A DNA stretch of 64,000 bases from Pseudomonas costantinii. GTDB taxonomy: Bacteria; Pseudomonadota; Gammaproteobacteria; Pseudomonadales; Pseudomonadaceae. The position numbers were made by a program, and so were the translations under genes. Position 1 is the stretch's first letter; the number at the start of each line of letters is the position of its first letter. Positions 25,152 through 34,118 of the stretch are shown piece after piece. Location: contig NZ_MDDR01000034.1 of the NCBI RefSeq assembly GCF_001870435.1, positions 372,001 to 436,000 on the forward strand, given 5' to 3'. The notes beneath the pieces were generated by a model. It had not been told where the DNA came from. It was given only the letters and a program-made list of their open reading frames with translations, and did no database searches.

Positions 25152-25868
25152 TCAACCCTCATCGGTATTGATCGGAGCGCGGTAGCTATCTACCGAAAAC
25201 CCATAGACCGTGGCCGGCTGGATCTCGGCCTCAGCCACGTCGCTCAAGAGACCGTCGACCTTCGCCGCCAGCGCCTCACCCGGCAAGATGTAGGTACGCG
25301 GCAATGTGGCCAGGACTCCTTGCGGCAGCAACTGTACGTCCGGCGCCAGCCGCACAACATAGGCGCTGTCATTATGAACCGTAAGACGCTGCCCTACCTG
25401 CCTCCACTTCAGTAACTCCCAAGGCGTGTGGTGCCGAGGCAAGCCTTGTGGATGCAAGATCAGCGGCAAATTCTGGCGGAGGGTGATTCCGATGGTCGCG
25501 CCATCCGCAGAGCGCGCCTGGGGGATTCCCTCGAAAGACACGCGCTTGAGCCGTTGAGTCTTAAGCGGCTCTTTCAAAGTGCTGATGAAACGCACCAATT
25601 GCGTATCACCCGCCTCCACACGCGTGATGGGCGGTGTGACAATCAGTAGCGGCTCCAGGTCCTCGGGTACGTTTTCCACAACCGAATGAAGCAGCGCCGG
25701 CCCTGCATCGGTATTCTTGATGTTTATTGTGGCTTCGCCGTCTTCTTCATAGAGCACTACCACTGTTGTTTCCGGCTGCATACCGTCTGCCACGGCAACA
25801 GCGGCAAAAAACACACAAACACTTGCACTCCAAAACAACGCACTACTTATTATTGATAAACCACGCAC
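25152..25868 (-). CDS. Periplasmic pilus chaperone (PapD-like)
   Basis: The 238-residue product has a signal peptide (to about AVA|DG) and the two-domain immunoglobulin fold of pilus chaperones: VVVLYEEDGEATINIKNT, ITRVEAGDTQLVRFI (edge strand) and LTVHNDSAYVVRLAP in domain 2. It caps pilin subunits in the periplasm by donor-strand complementation. It lies between pilin and usher genes; a terminator-like hairpin separates it from the pilin. The TMR/K-type conserved arginine region is recognisable as FEGIPQ. Family assignment rests mainly on fold motifs and operon position. Confidence 0.85.
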   Translation of the reverse strand: MRGLSIISSALFWSASVCVFFAAVAVADGMQPETTVVVLYEEDGEATINIKNTDAGPALLHSVVENVPEDLEPLLIVTPPITRVEAGDTQLVRFISTLKEPLKTQRLKRVSFEGIPQARSADGATIGITLRQNLPLILHPQGLPRHHTPWELLKWRQVGQRLTVHNDSAYVVRLAPDVQLLPQGVLATLPRTYILPGEALAAKVDGLLSDVAEAEIQPATVYGFSVDSYRAPINTDEG

Positions 25869-25922
25869 TCAATATTCCCCGCAACCGATGAAGTTGACCA
25901 TTGGCAGTCAAACGCCCACAGA

Positions 25923-25966
25923 AAAACAGCCAACAAGAAATAGTCAGTTTCTGGATTGGCTGTTTT
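25923..25966 (-). terminator. Terminator-like hairpin between pilin and chaperone genes
   Basis: AAAACAGCCAA (25923-25933) pairs with TTGGCTGTTTT (25956-25966); the loop can extend the stem with AGAAA/TTTCT. On the minus strand the hairpin ends in TTTTTC just after the pilin stop. Partial termination here would make more pilin than usher, as is known in other pilus operons. Confidence 0.65.
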
Positions 25967-25973
25967 CAGTTGT

Positions 25974-26621
25974 TTAGATGTAACTCAGTACCAGCGTGGC
26001 GCGCCCATCAATGGAAATATCTCGACTCAGGTCCAAGTCCTGAGCTCTGTTGATGACAGCCTTCACCGCAATTGTGCCCGTCAATTGGGTAATGGAAGCG
26101 GGTGTAAGGATGGTGCTATTGCGCCACGAGTACTGACTTGGCGATTGAGCAACTTTGCCATCACTGATCTGCCAGGCGCCCGCGCCTGTACGCATGATGG
26201 GGTACAACGCCACACCGGAAGACCGCAGGTCCCTGAGGGTAACCGAGTAGCCACCGGTTCTCCGATTCAACGCCGACCCCAAACCAAAGTTCTGCGCTTC
26301 GGTAAAGCCCGCACCCAGGATACCTGTGACCTTGCTGCCCGCCTGTAGATCGGTAAAGGTGATCCCGAACTTGGCCGGGGTGGCGCCGCAATTGACGACC
26401 AGGGAAGTGGTCCTCTCTTCGCGCGGGTTAAACGCCGCCTGGGACAATTCACCGGAACGAATCGTGCCGTAATCGATAATGCCACTACCCGCCAGACTAA
26501 GGTTACAGGCAGCGGGCGTAATCGTGCCCCTGACGACCAATTGGGCACTGGTAGTTGCCTGGGCACTCAGGGCCGAAGCCAGGCATACGACACCGAGGGT
26601 CAATCCAACAATATTCTTCAT
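25974..26621 (-). CDS. DUF1120-type major fimbrial subunit
   Basis: The 215-residue product has a signal peptide (MKNIVGLTLGVVCLASALSAQA) and a pilin fold: TSAQLVVRGTITPAACNLSLAGSGIIDYGTI with two cysteines (one in PAACNL, one in VVNCGA) and a C-terminal beta-zipper strand ending ATLVLSYI. Proteins of this form are the DUF1120 fimbrial family found in pseudomonads and enterobacteria. As first gene of the operon, followed by a hairpin, it should be the most abundant subunit. CAGGAC lies 5-10 bases before the ATG. Confidence 0.78.
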   Translation of the reverse strand: MKNIVGLTLGVVCLASALSAQATTSAQLVVRGTITPAACNLSLAGSGIIDYGTIRSGELSQAAFNPREERTTSLVVNCGATPAKFGITFTDLQAGSKVTGILGAGFTEAQNFGLGSALNRRTGGYSVTLRDLRSSGVALYPIMRTGAGAWQISDGKVAQSPSQYSWRNSTILTPASITQLTGTIAVKAVINRAQDLDLSRDISIDGRATLVLSYI

Positions 26622-27103
26622 GTTTGTCCTGTCACTAAAAGTTATCAGGCGCTCTTTATTTGTGTCTTGGCGACTCCATCGCCCAATGCTTTATCTTCCG
26701 GGACATGCACAACTATAAATAAATAACACCCAGGCAAAATCGCCGAGTGACAGTCTGTCGCTTTGGCACTTCACTAAAGAATCAGACAACACGTCAGTCA
26801 TTGTGGGAGTTGTAAAAATAAACAGTCGCCCTAACCCGGCGACAACGTAGTCCAGAACAAAGTAACGAAGAGAACATCGACTTCCGCACTGTAGGTGAAT
26901 TCAGAAGCAGCCTTACAACAGTACATAGTTAAAACCGCCTACAGCATCAGCGGCGTTATTCACCGAAAGCTTACAAACCCACCCTACATTTCCCATAGGA
27001 ATTCCCCACAGACAGCCTCAGGGAAATTACTGAAGCACAACGCGTTGGCGCCAGCGGTCGATCGTGGCACGATGGTCAGGTTATCGACCGAGACCCCCAA
27101 ACC
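26622..27103. other. Long AT-rich intergenic region between fimbrial operon and ppx
   Basis: This 482-base gap is clearly poorer in GC than flanking genes and contains many short stop-broken frames. It must carry the pilin promoter (minus strand) and the ppx promoter; TTGGCG (27045-27050) and CACGAT (27068-27073) 17 bases apart are a weak candidate for ppx. GTCGCC (26825-26830) and GGCGAC (26838-26843) form a small inverted repeat. I found no convincing small gene, though a regulatory RNA cannot be excluded. Confidence 0.6.
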
Positions 27104-28606
27104 ATGCCGCAATCCCAAGCCAAGAATCTGTCCCTGATCGCCGCCATCGACCTGGGCTCCAACAGCTTTCACATGGTCGTGGCCAAGGCCCAGAACGGCG
27201 AAATCCGCATCCTTGAGCGGCTCGGCGAGAAAGTACAACTGGCTGCCGGGATAGACGACGAGCGCCAGCTCAATGAAGAATCCATGCAGCGCGGGCTCGA
27301 TTGCCTCAAGCGTTTCGCCCAATTGATCAACGGCATGCCCCTGGGCGCTGTGCGAATCGTCGGCACCAACGCCCTGCGTGAAGCACGCAACCGTGGCGAG
27401 TTCATCCGCCGCGCCGAGGAAATCCTCGGGCACCCAGTAGAAGTCATCTCCGGCCGTGAAGAAGCGCGCCTGATCTACCTGGGCGTGTCCCACACCCTCG
27501 CCGATACCCCAGGTAAACGCCTGGTAGCCGACATCGGCGGCGGCAGTACCGAATTCATCATCGGCCAGCGTTTCGAGCCTTTGCTGCGTGAAAGCCTGCA
27601 AATGGGTTGCGTCAGCTTCACCCAGCGCTATTTCAAGGACGGCAAAATCACCCCGGCACGCTATGCCCAGGCCTACACGGCAGCGCGCCTGGAGATCATG
27701 AGCATCGAGCATGCCCTGCATCGCCTGACCTGGGATGAAGCGATCGGCTCGTCCGGCACCATCCGCGCCATCGGCCTGGCCCTCAAGGCCGGCGGTCATG
27801 GCACCGGTGAGGTTAACGCCGAAGGCCTGGCGTGGCTCAAGCGCAAGCTATTCAAGCTGGGAGATGCGGAGAAAATCGACTTCGACGGCATCAAGCCCGA
27901 CCGCCGCACCATCTTCCCGGCAGGCCTGGCGATTCTTGAAGCGATCTTCGACGCCCTCGAACTGCAGCGTATGGACCACTGCGACGGCGCTCTGCGCGAA
28001 GGCGTGCTCTATGACCTGCTGGGCCGCCATCACCACGAAGATGTGCGTGAGCGCACCCTCACCTCGTTGATGGAGCGTTATCACGTCGACCTGGAACAAG
28101 CGGCCCGCGTGGAGCGCAAAGCCCTGCATGCCTTTGATCAGGTGGCCGCGGATTGGGACCTGGAAGACGGCGTATGGCGTGAGCTGCTCGGCTGGGCGGC
28201 CAAGGTGCATGAAGTCGGCCTGGACATCGCCCACTACCATTACCACAAGCATGGTGCTTACCTGATCGAGCACTCGGACCTCGCCGGTTTTTCCCGCGAA
28301 GACCAACAGATGCTCGCCCTGCTGGTGCGTGGCCATCGCCGCAACATCCCCAAGGACAAGTTTGCCGAGTTCGGCGACGAAGGCATCAAACTGATTCGCC
28401 TGTGCGTGCTGCTGCGCTTTGCGATTCTGTTCCACCACATCCGTGGCACCCAGGAAATGCCCCAAGTGACCCTGCGCGCCCACGGCGACAGCCTGGACGT
28501 GGTGTTCCCGAAAGGCTGGCTCGATGAAAACCAACTGACCCAGGCGGACTTCGCCCAGGAAGCGGAGTGGCTGACGCGGGTGGGGTTCAACCTGAACTTG
28601 CGCTAA
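27104..28606 (+). CDS. ppx: Exopolyphosphatase
   Basis: The 500-residue product has the actin-like Ppx/GppA phosphatase motifs: AIDLGSNSFHMVV near the N-terminus, VGTNALREARN, DIGGGSTEFIIG and SSGTIRAI, then an HD-type C-terminal domain (AKVHEVGLDIAHYHYHKHGAYLIEHSDLAGFS). It releases phosphate from polyphosphate ends. Length fits the family (about 500-513). It converges with ppk across an 81-base gap holding a REP-like palindrome, so synthesis and breakdown genes face each other. Confidence 0.96.
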   Translation: MPQSQAKNLSLIAAIDLGSNSFHMVVAKAQNGEIRILERLGEKVQLAAGIDDERQLNEESMQRGLDCLKRFAQLINGMPLGAVRIVGTNALREARNRGEFIRRAEEILGHPVEVISGREEARLIYLGVSHTLADTPGKRLVADIGGGSTEFIIGQRFEPLLRESLQMGCVSFTQRYFKDGKITPARYAQAYTAARLEIMSIEHALHRLTWDEAIGSSGTIRAIGLALKAGGHGTGEVNAEGLAWLKRKLFKLGDAEKIDFDGIKPDRRTIFPAGLAILEAIFDALELQRMDHCDGALREGVLYDLLGRHHHEDVRERTLTSLMERYHVDLEQAARVERKALHAFDQVAADWDLEDGVWRELLGWAAKVHEVGLDIAHYHYHKHGAYLIEHSDLAGFSREDQQMLALLVRGHRRNIPKDKFAEFGDEGIKLIRLCVLLRFAILFHHIRGTQEMPQVTLRAHGDSLDVVFPKGWLDENQLTQADFAQEAEWLTRVGFNLNLR

Positions 28607-28632
28607 TAACCCAAGAGGCCAGAGGGGCTGGT

Positions 28633-28675
28633 TGTGGCAAGCCCGCTCGCCACACAAGCCTGCTCCCACATGGGT
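28633..28675. repeat. REP-like palindromic sequence between ppx and ppk
   Basis: TGTGGCAAGCCCGCTCGCCACA followed by CAAGCCTGCTCCCACATGG is made of the CAAGCC-GCTC-CACA modules common in fluorescent Pseudomonas REP elements. It lies between two converging genes and could help termination. Confidence 0.55.
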
Positions 28676-28687
28676 TGGCGCAGGCTG

Positions 28688-30910
28688 CTAGTTCACCGAA
28701 AGAATCGGGCTGCCCAACTTCTCCAGCAACGTCGCCTGGGCACTGCGTGGGTTCTGGTTGCCGGTCGGCGTGTTGCGCACGTAGCGGCCATCCGACTGCA
28801 AGCTCCAGCTGTGGGTGTTATCGGTGAGATAACTTTCCAGCTCCTTCTTGACCCGCATGATCAGCTTCTTGCCTTCCACCGGGAAGCACGTCTCTACGCG
28901 CTTATCGAGGTTGCGCTCCATCCAGTCGGCACTGGAGAGGAACATTTGCTCTTCGCCGCCGTTGAGGAAGTAGAACACCCGCGTGTGCTCCAGGAAGCGG
29001 CCGATAATCGAGCGCACATGGATGTTATGCGAGACCCCGACAATGCCCGGGCGCAGGCAGCACATGCCACGCACCACCAAGTCGATACGCACGCCGGACT
29101 GGCTGGCCTTGTACAGCGCGCGGATGATCTTCGGATCGGTCAGCGAGTTGAACTTGGCAATGATGTGCGCCGGCTTGCCATCGAGGGCGAACTGGGTCTC
29201 GCGGGCAATCATGTCGAGCATGCCCTTCTTGAGCGTGAACGGCGCGTGCAGCAGCTTCTTCATGCGCAAGGTTTTGCCCATGCCGATCAACTGGCTGAAC
29301 AACTTGCCGACGTCTTCGCACAAGGCGTCGTCGGACGTCAGCAGGCTGTAGTCGGTGTAGAGCTTGGCGTTGCCGGCGTGATAGTTGCCGGTGCCCAAGT
29401 GGGCGTAACGCACGATCTCGCCCGCCTCACGACGCAGAATCAGCATCATCTTGGCGTGGGTCTTGAAGCCGACCACGCCGTAGATCACCACCGCACCGGC
29501 CGCTTGCAGGCGGCTGGCCAGTTGCAGGTTGGATTCTTCGTCGAACCGCGCACGCAGCTCGATCACCGCGGTGACTTCCTTACCGTTACGCGCAGCATCT
29601 ACCAAGGCATCGACGATTTCCGAGTTGGCGCCGGAACGGTACAGCGTCTGGCGTACGGCCAATACATGCGGATCCTTGGCGGCCTGGCGCAGCAGGTCGA
29701 CCACCGGGGTGAAGGACTCGAACGGGTGCAGCAACAGGATGTCCTGCTTGCTCACCACGCTGAAAATGTTCTCGCTGTTTTGCAGCAGTTTCGGGATCTG
29801 CGGCGTGAACGGTGTGTATTGCAGCTCCGGATGGCTGTCCAGACCCGTGATGCTGAACAGACGCGTCAGGTTCACCGGGCCGTTGACCTGGTACAGCTCG
29901 GTCTCGCCCAGGTTGAACTGCTTGAGCAGGTAGTCCGACAGATGTTTCGGGCAGGTGTCGGCCACTTCCAGGCGCACCGCGTCTCCGTAGCGCCGCGAGA
30001 ACAGCTCACCGCGCAGGGCACGGGCCAAGTCTTCGACGTCTTCGGAATCCAGCGCCAAGTCGGCGTTACGGGTCAGGCGGAACTGGTAGCAGCCTTTTAC
30101 CTTCATGCCCTGGAACAGGTCATCGGCGTGCGCATGAATCATCGACGACAGGAATACATAGTTGTCGCCAGCGCCACCCACCTCTTCCGGTACCTTGATA
30201 ATCCGTGGCAGCAAGCGCGGTGCCGGGATAATCGCCAAACCGGAGTCGCGACCAAAGGCGTCGATACCTTCCAGCTCAACGATAAAGTTCAGGCTCTTGT
30301 TCACCAGCAGCGGGAACGGGTGAGTTGGGTCGAGGCCGATCGGGGTGATGATCGGCGCGATCTCATCGCGGAAGTAACGGCGCACCCAGGTCTTGATCTT
30401 GGTGGTCCAGTGACGACGGCGAATGAAGCGGACCTGATGTTTTTCCAGTTCCGGCAGCAGGATGTCGTTGAGGATCGCGTATTGGCGGTCCACATGGCCG
30501 TGCACCAGTTCGCTGATGCGCGCCAGGGCCTGGTGCGGCTGCAGGCCATCGGCGCCGGCTTGTTCACGGGCAAAGGTGATTTGCTTCTTGAGGCCGGCGA
30601 CGCGGATCTCGAAGAACTCGTCCAGGTTGCTGGAGAAGATCAGCAGGAACTTCAGCCGCTCCAGCAACGGGTAGGACTCATCCAGCGCCTGCTCCAGCAC
30701 GCGGATGTTGAATTGCAGTTGTGACAGCTCGCGGTGGATGTACAGGCTGCTGTCATCCAGGTTGGTCACCGCGGCCACCGGGGCAGGCACCGGTGCCTCG
30801 GCCACCACGGCAGGCGATGCCGGCTCCAGCTCGGGCGGGGTCTCGGTGACGGGTTCAACCACCGGGTGAGCGTCTTTTACGGCAACTTCGGAGAGTCCTT
30901 CGGTATTCAT
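28688..30910 (-). CDS. ppk: Polyphosphate kinase 1
   Basis: The 740-residue product contains the PPK1 catalytic core with both conserved histidines in GFKTHAKMMLI and VRYAHLGTGNYHAGNAKLYTDYSLLT (the second block corresponds to the autophosphorylated His region), and the N-terminal YIHRELSQLQFNIRVLEQA block. It reversibly makes polyphosphate from ATP at the inner membrane face. Compared with the about 690-residue E. coli enzyme it has an extra N-terminal stretch of roughly 50 residues rich in Pro, Val, Glu and Ala. It follows hemB by 18 bases, so the two are probably cotranscribed. Confidence 0.97.
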   Translation of the reverse strand: MNTEGLSEVAVKDAHPVVEPVTETPPELEPASPAVVAEAPVPAPVAAVTNLDDSSLYIHRELSQLQFNIRVLEQALDESYPLLERLKFLLIFSSNLDEFFEIRVAGLKKQITFAREQAGADGLQPHQALARISELVHGHVDRQYAILNDILLPELEKHQVRFIRRRHWTTKIKTWVRRYFRDEIAPIITPIGLDPTHPFPLLVNKSLNFIVELEGIDAFGRDSGLAIIPAPRLLPRIIKVPEEVGGAGDNYVFLSSMIHAHADDLFQGMKVKGCYQFRLTRNADLALDSEDVEDLARALRGELFSRRYGDAVRLEVADTCPKHLSDYLLKQFNLGETELYQVNGPVNLTRLFSITGLDSHPELQYTPFTPQIPKLLQNSENIFSVVSKQDILLLHPFESFTPVVDLLRQAAKDPHVLAVRQTLYRSGANSEIVDALVDAARNGKEVTAVIELRARFDEESNLQLASRLQAAGAVVIYGVVGFKTHAKMMLILRREAGEIVRYAHLGTGNYHAGNAKLYTDYSLLTSDDALCEDVGKLFSQLIGMGKTLRMKKLLHAPFTLKKGMLDMIARETQFALDGKPAHIIAKFNSLTDPKIIRALYKASQSGVRIDLVVRGMCCLRPGIVGVSHNIHVRSIIGRFLEHTRVFYFLNGGEEQMFLSSADWMERNLDKRVETCFPVEGKKLIMRVKKELESYLTDNTHSWSLQSDGRYVRNTPTGNQNPRSAQATLLEKLGSPILSVN

Positions 30911-30928
30911 CGAGTGTTCCTGTGAGGG

Positions 30929-31942
30929 CTATTGTTGCTCTCTAAGCAATTGGGCAGCGCGGACGGCGAAGTAGGTCAGAATGCCATCAGCGCCAGCACG
31001 TTTAAAGGCAGTCAGGGATTCGAGGATCACCCCTTCACTCAACCAACCATTCTGGATCGCGGCCATGTGCATGGCGTATTCACCGCTGACCTGATAGACA
31101 AAGGTCGGCACCTTGAATTCCTCTTTGACCCGGTAAAGGATGTCCAGGTACGGCATCCCAGGCTTGACCATCACCATGTCAGCGCCTTCGGCCAAGTCGG
31201 CCGCCACTTCGTGCAGGGCTTCATGGCTGTTGGCCGGGTCCATCTGGTACGAAGCCTTGTTGGCCTTGCCCAAGTTCAGGGCTGAGCCCACCGCATCGCG
31301 GAACGGGCCGTAATAGGCGCTGGCGTACTTGGCCGAGTAGGCCATGATCCGCACATTGACGTGGCCGGCCAGCTCCAGGGCTTCGCGAATCGCCTGGATG
31401 CGGCCGTCCATCATGTCCGAGGGCGCAACGACTTGAGCGCCTGCTGCTGCGTGGGACAACGCTTGCTTGACCAGCGCATCGACAGTGATGTCGTTCTCAA
31501 CATAGCCTTCTTCGTCAAGAATGCCATCCTGCCCGTGGGTAGTGAACGGGTCCAGGGCCACGTCGGTGATCACACCCAGCTCCGGGAAACGCTCACGCAG
31601 GGCGCGAGTGGCGCGCTGGGCAATCCCTTCCGGGTTCCAGGCTTCGGCAGCGTCGAGGGATTTCAGTTCGGAGGGCGTGACGGGAAACAGCGCCAGGGCC
31701 GGAATCCCAAGCTCAACCCACTTCGCCGCTTCTTCAAGCAGCAGATCAATGGTCAAGCGCTCCACACCCGGCATCGACGCCACAGCTTCCCGCCGATTTT
31801 CACCGTCGAGCACAAACACCGGCAGGATCAGATCGTTCGTCGTCAGCACGTTTTCACGTACCAGACGGCGAGAAAAATCATCACGGCGGTTGCGGCGCAA
31901 ACGGGTGGCGGGGAACAGGCGATTGGCAGGGGTAAAGCTCAC
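30929..31942 (-). CDS. hemB: Delta-aminolevulinic acid dehydratase (porphobilinogen synthase)
   Basis: The 337-residue product from a GTG start reads SFTPANRLFPATRLRRNRRDDFSRR after the initiator, matching the P. aeruginosa enzyme in length. It has the metal-site stretch DVALDPFTTHGQDG, with aspartates in place of the zinc cysteines, the signature of the magnesium-dependent class, and the Schiff-base lysines in MAYSAKYASAYYGPF and MVKPGMPYLD. It condenses two ALA molecules to porphobilinogen. GGAG lies 8 bases before the GTG; an ATG 54 bases upstream gives an unconserved extension. It leads into ppk. Confidence 0.95.
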   Translation of the reverse strand: MSFTPANRLFPATRLRRNRRDDFSRRLVRENVLTTNDLILPVFVLDGENRREAVASMPGVERLTIDLLLEEAAKWVELGIPALALFPVTPSELKSLDAAEAWNPEGIAQRATRALRERFPELGVITDVALDPFTTHGQDGILDEEGYVENDITVDALVKQALSHAAAGAQVVAPSDMMDGRIQAIREALELAGHVNVRIMAYSAKYASAYYGPFRDAVGSALNLGKANKASYQMDPANSHEALHEVAADLAEGADMVMVKPGMPYLDILYRVKEEFKVPTFVYQVSGEYAMHMAAIQNGWLSEGVILESLTAFKRAGADGILTYFAVRAAQLLREQQ

Positions 31943-32027
31943 GACAGACTCCTGAGCCCGCGTTGACGGGCGAGCGTTGCAGTTATAAGCGGCCATTATG
32001 ACGAAGGAATGACAGTTGTGCTTATCG

Positions 32028-32046
32028 ATGCGACCTGTAGTCGCAT
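32028..32046. other. Small hairpin in the hemB-dedA divergent region
   Basis: ATGCGAC and GTCGCAT are perfect inverted arms around CTGTA. It lies 86 bases upstream of hemB's start and 105 before the DedA gene. It could be an operator or incidental. Confidence 0.3.
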
Positions 32047-32150
32047 TCGTCGTTTATCCACGGATTGTTCACTTCGTGACACATCTCGATACTTTCATGA
32101 ATGTCCACGAAGGCGTAGGCTGCGCGTTCATTTCGCCAGCACCCTAGACC

Positions 32151-32786
32151 ATGCTTCAACAATTTCTGCATGACTTCGGCTACTTTGCCCTCTTCCTCGG
32201 CACGTTCTTCGAAGGCGAGACCATTCTGGTTCTCGCAGGCTTCCTGGCGTTCCGTGGGTACATGGATATCAACCTGGTGGTGGTCGTTGCCTTTTTCGGC
32301 AGCTACGCCGGCGACCAGCTGTGGTACTTCCTGGGGCGCAAGCACGGCCGCAAACTGTTGGCGCGCAAGCCGCGCTGGCAATTGATGGGCGACAAAGCAC
32401 TCGAGCATATCCGCAAGCATCCGGATATCTGGGTGCTGAGCTTCCGCTTCGTTTATGGATTGCGCACGGTGATGCCCGTGGCGATCGGCCTGTCCGGCTA
32501 CCCGCCGTTGCGCTACTTGATCCTCAACGGGATTGGCGCCGCGGTCTGGGCCGCTGCCTTGGGCGCTGCGGCATACCACTTCGGCGCGGTGCTGGAAGGC
32601 ATGCTGGGCAGCGTCAAGAAGTACGAGCTGTGGGTACTGGGCGCACTGCTGTTGCTGGGCTTCGGCCTGTGGTTACGTCGCAGGATCAAGAATGCGCGCG
32701 CCACCCGCCTGGCATGCGCCGACGCAAAGGCTCGGCTCGCTGCCGAACCGAGCCCGGTAGACGCGCCTAAGACGCCAATCGAGTAA
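32151..32786 (+). CDS. DedA family inner-membrane protein
   Basis: The 211-residue product has four to five helices and DedA signatures: FFEGETILVLAGFLAFRG, a central DQLWYFLGRKHG and FRFVYGLRTVMPVAIGLSG with the conserved arginines. DedA proteins are proposed lipid (undecaprenyl phosphate or phosphatidylethanolamine) flippases needed for envelope integrity and polymyxin resistance. The C-terminal tail (after about residue 180) is hydrophilic and variable. It overlaps the 3' end of the convergent desaturase-family gene by 20 bases. Confidence 0.92.
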   Translation: MLQQFLHDFGYFALFLGTFFEGETILVLAGFLAFRGYMDINLVVVVAFFGSYAGDQLWYFLGRKHGRKLLARKPRWQLMGDKALEHIRKHPDIWVLSFRFVYGLRTVMPVAIGLSGYPPLRYLILNGIGAAVWAAALGAAAYHFGAVLEGMLGSVKKYELWVLGALLLLGFGLWLRRRIKNARATRLACADAKARLAAEPSPVDAPKTPIE

Positions 32787-34002
32787 GCCGGCCTCTGCAG
32801 CAGTAGAGACCGATCACGCTGAGCAGGCTGTAACTGAACAGGCCCAGCCAGCCTAAACTGCTGGCCGGCCACAACCCGACCAGCGGTGCCAGCCACACCA
32901 GTGGCACATTCAGCCCCAGGCGCACCAGCTCAGCCTTCAGCGCCCACGGGCGGTTCTCCAGAGCCACGCCCAACGTAAACAACCCCAACGCCATCGCACT
33001 CCAGCCCAGGACCAGCGCCGCCGTGGGCAGCCCCTCGCCGAAATTCATCAAATAGCTGCCAAACCCCACATACGCTGCAAATTGCAGGGCGATGTAGAGC
33101 TGCTGACGCGCATCCAGCGGTACTTCAAATTTGCGGAACTGGCTCAGGTCCGGCTTGGCCATCGGGTATTTGGCCTTCACGTCCGCCGGACGCCAGCCGG
33201 TGCGCATGAACCAAATGCGCAGCTTGTCCCACCAGCTCTCCGTGCGCCGAGCATCATTCCACAGCTGTGCATAAAACTGCAGGTTGGCCCACAACGGGTT
33301 CCAACTGGCCAGAGGCGTAGTCACGCCAAAGATCACCGGTTCGTTGTCGTCTTCTTCCTGGAAGGAGCCGAACAGGCGATCCCAAATAATGAACACGCCG
33401 CCGTAGTTGCGATCCATGTAAAGAGCGTTCTGTGCATGGTGAGCCCGATGATTCGACGGCGTGACGAAGAACCATTCGAACCAGCCGAGCTTGGGCACGT
33501 GGCGCGTATGCACCCAGAATTGGTACAGCAGGTTCAGCGAGGCCACGCTGATAAACACCACCAACGGCACACCGAGCAAGGCCAGGGGCAAATAGAAAAT
33601 CCAGCTCAACAGAAAGCCGGTGCTGGTCTGGCGCAGGGCCGTGGAGAGGTTGTAGTCCTCACTCTGGTGGTGCACCGAGTGCGCGGCCCAGAGAATGTTG
33701 CGCTCGTGGCCCATACGATGCAGCCAGTAGTAGCAAAAATCGTAGAACACAAAGGCAAACACCCAGGTCCACACACTGTGGGCCGACAGTTCGATCAGTG
33801 CCAGGTGCTTAAGGGCGAATGCGTAGGTCAGCAGCCCCACACCTTTGGTCAACAGCCCCGTGGTGGTAGACAGCACGCCGGTGCTGAGGCTGTTGATGGC
33901 ATCCGCCACCCGATAGTTGCGCTCGCCGCGCCAGCGGTCGGCGAGTAGCTCGACCACGATCAAGGCAATAAAAAACGGTACCGCGTAAGGCACGAAGTCC
34001 AT
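32767..34002 (-). CDS. Sterol desaturase / fatty acid hydroxylase family protein
   Basis: The 411-residue membrane protein has several helices and the di-iron histidine clusters of the family: HRMGHE, AHSVHHQSEDYN and NHRAHHAQN. Such enzymes use a di-iron centre and oxygen to hydroxylate or desaturate lipids. The C-terminal third adds further helices not part of the hydroxylase core. The natural substrate in pseudomonads is unknown. It is divergent from elbB and shares its last 20 bases with the dedA-family gene on the other strand. Confidence 0.88.
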   Translation of the reverse strand: MDFVPYAVPFFIALIVVELLADRWRGERNYRVADAINSLSTGVLSTTTGLLTKGVGLLTYAFALKHLALIELSAHSVWTWVFAFVFYDFCYYWLHRMGHERNILWAAHSVHHQSEDYNLSTALRQTSTGFLLSWIFYLPLALLGVPLVVFISVASLNLLYQFWVHTRHVPKLGWFEWFFVTPSNHRAHHAQNALYMDRNYGGVFIIWDRLFGSFQEEDDNEPVIFGVTTPLASWNPLWANLQFYAQLWNDARRTESWWDKLRIWFMRTGWRPADVKAKYPMAKPDLSQFRKFEVPLDARQQLYIALQFAAYVGFGSYLMNFGEGLPTAALVLGWSAMALGLFTLGVALENRPWALKAELVRLGLNVPLVWLAPLVGLWPASSLGWLGLFSYSLLSVIGLYCCRGRLTRLAS

Positions 34003-34118
34003 GGGCTAGTCCGATGTATTTTTGTTACATCAAGATTAGGTGTAGCGGCAGGAGATCCCATTGGCAACAGGTGACAAATTAGTAGACATTTAACGCCATG
34101 ACCCCAGGAGAAATGCCC

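Noticed and set aside
18337..26621. Genomic island with integrase or attachment repeats
   Set aside because: No integrase, transposase or direct repeats were found at the edges, so only an accessory block without visible mobility genes is claimed.
28634..30724. A 696-codon plus-strand frame opposite ppk
   Set aside because: Shadow of ppk; composition rich in Gln, His and Val without domains, and no credible ribosome site.
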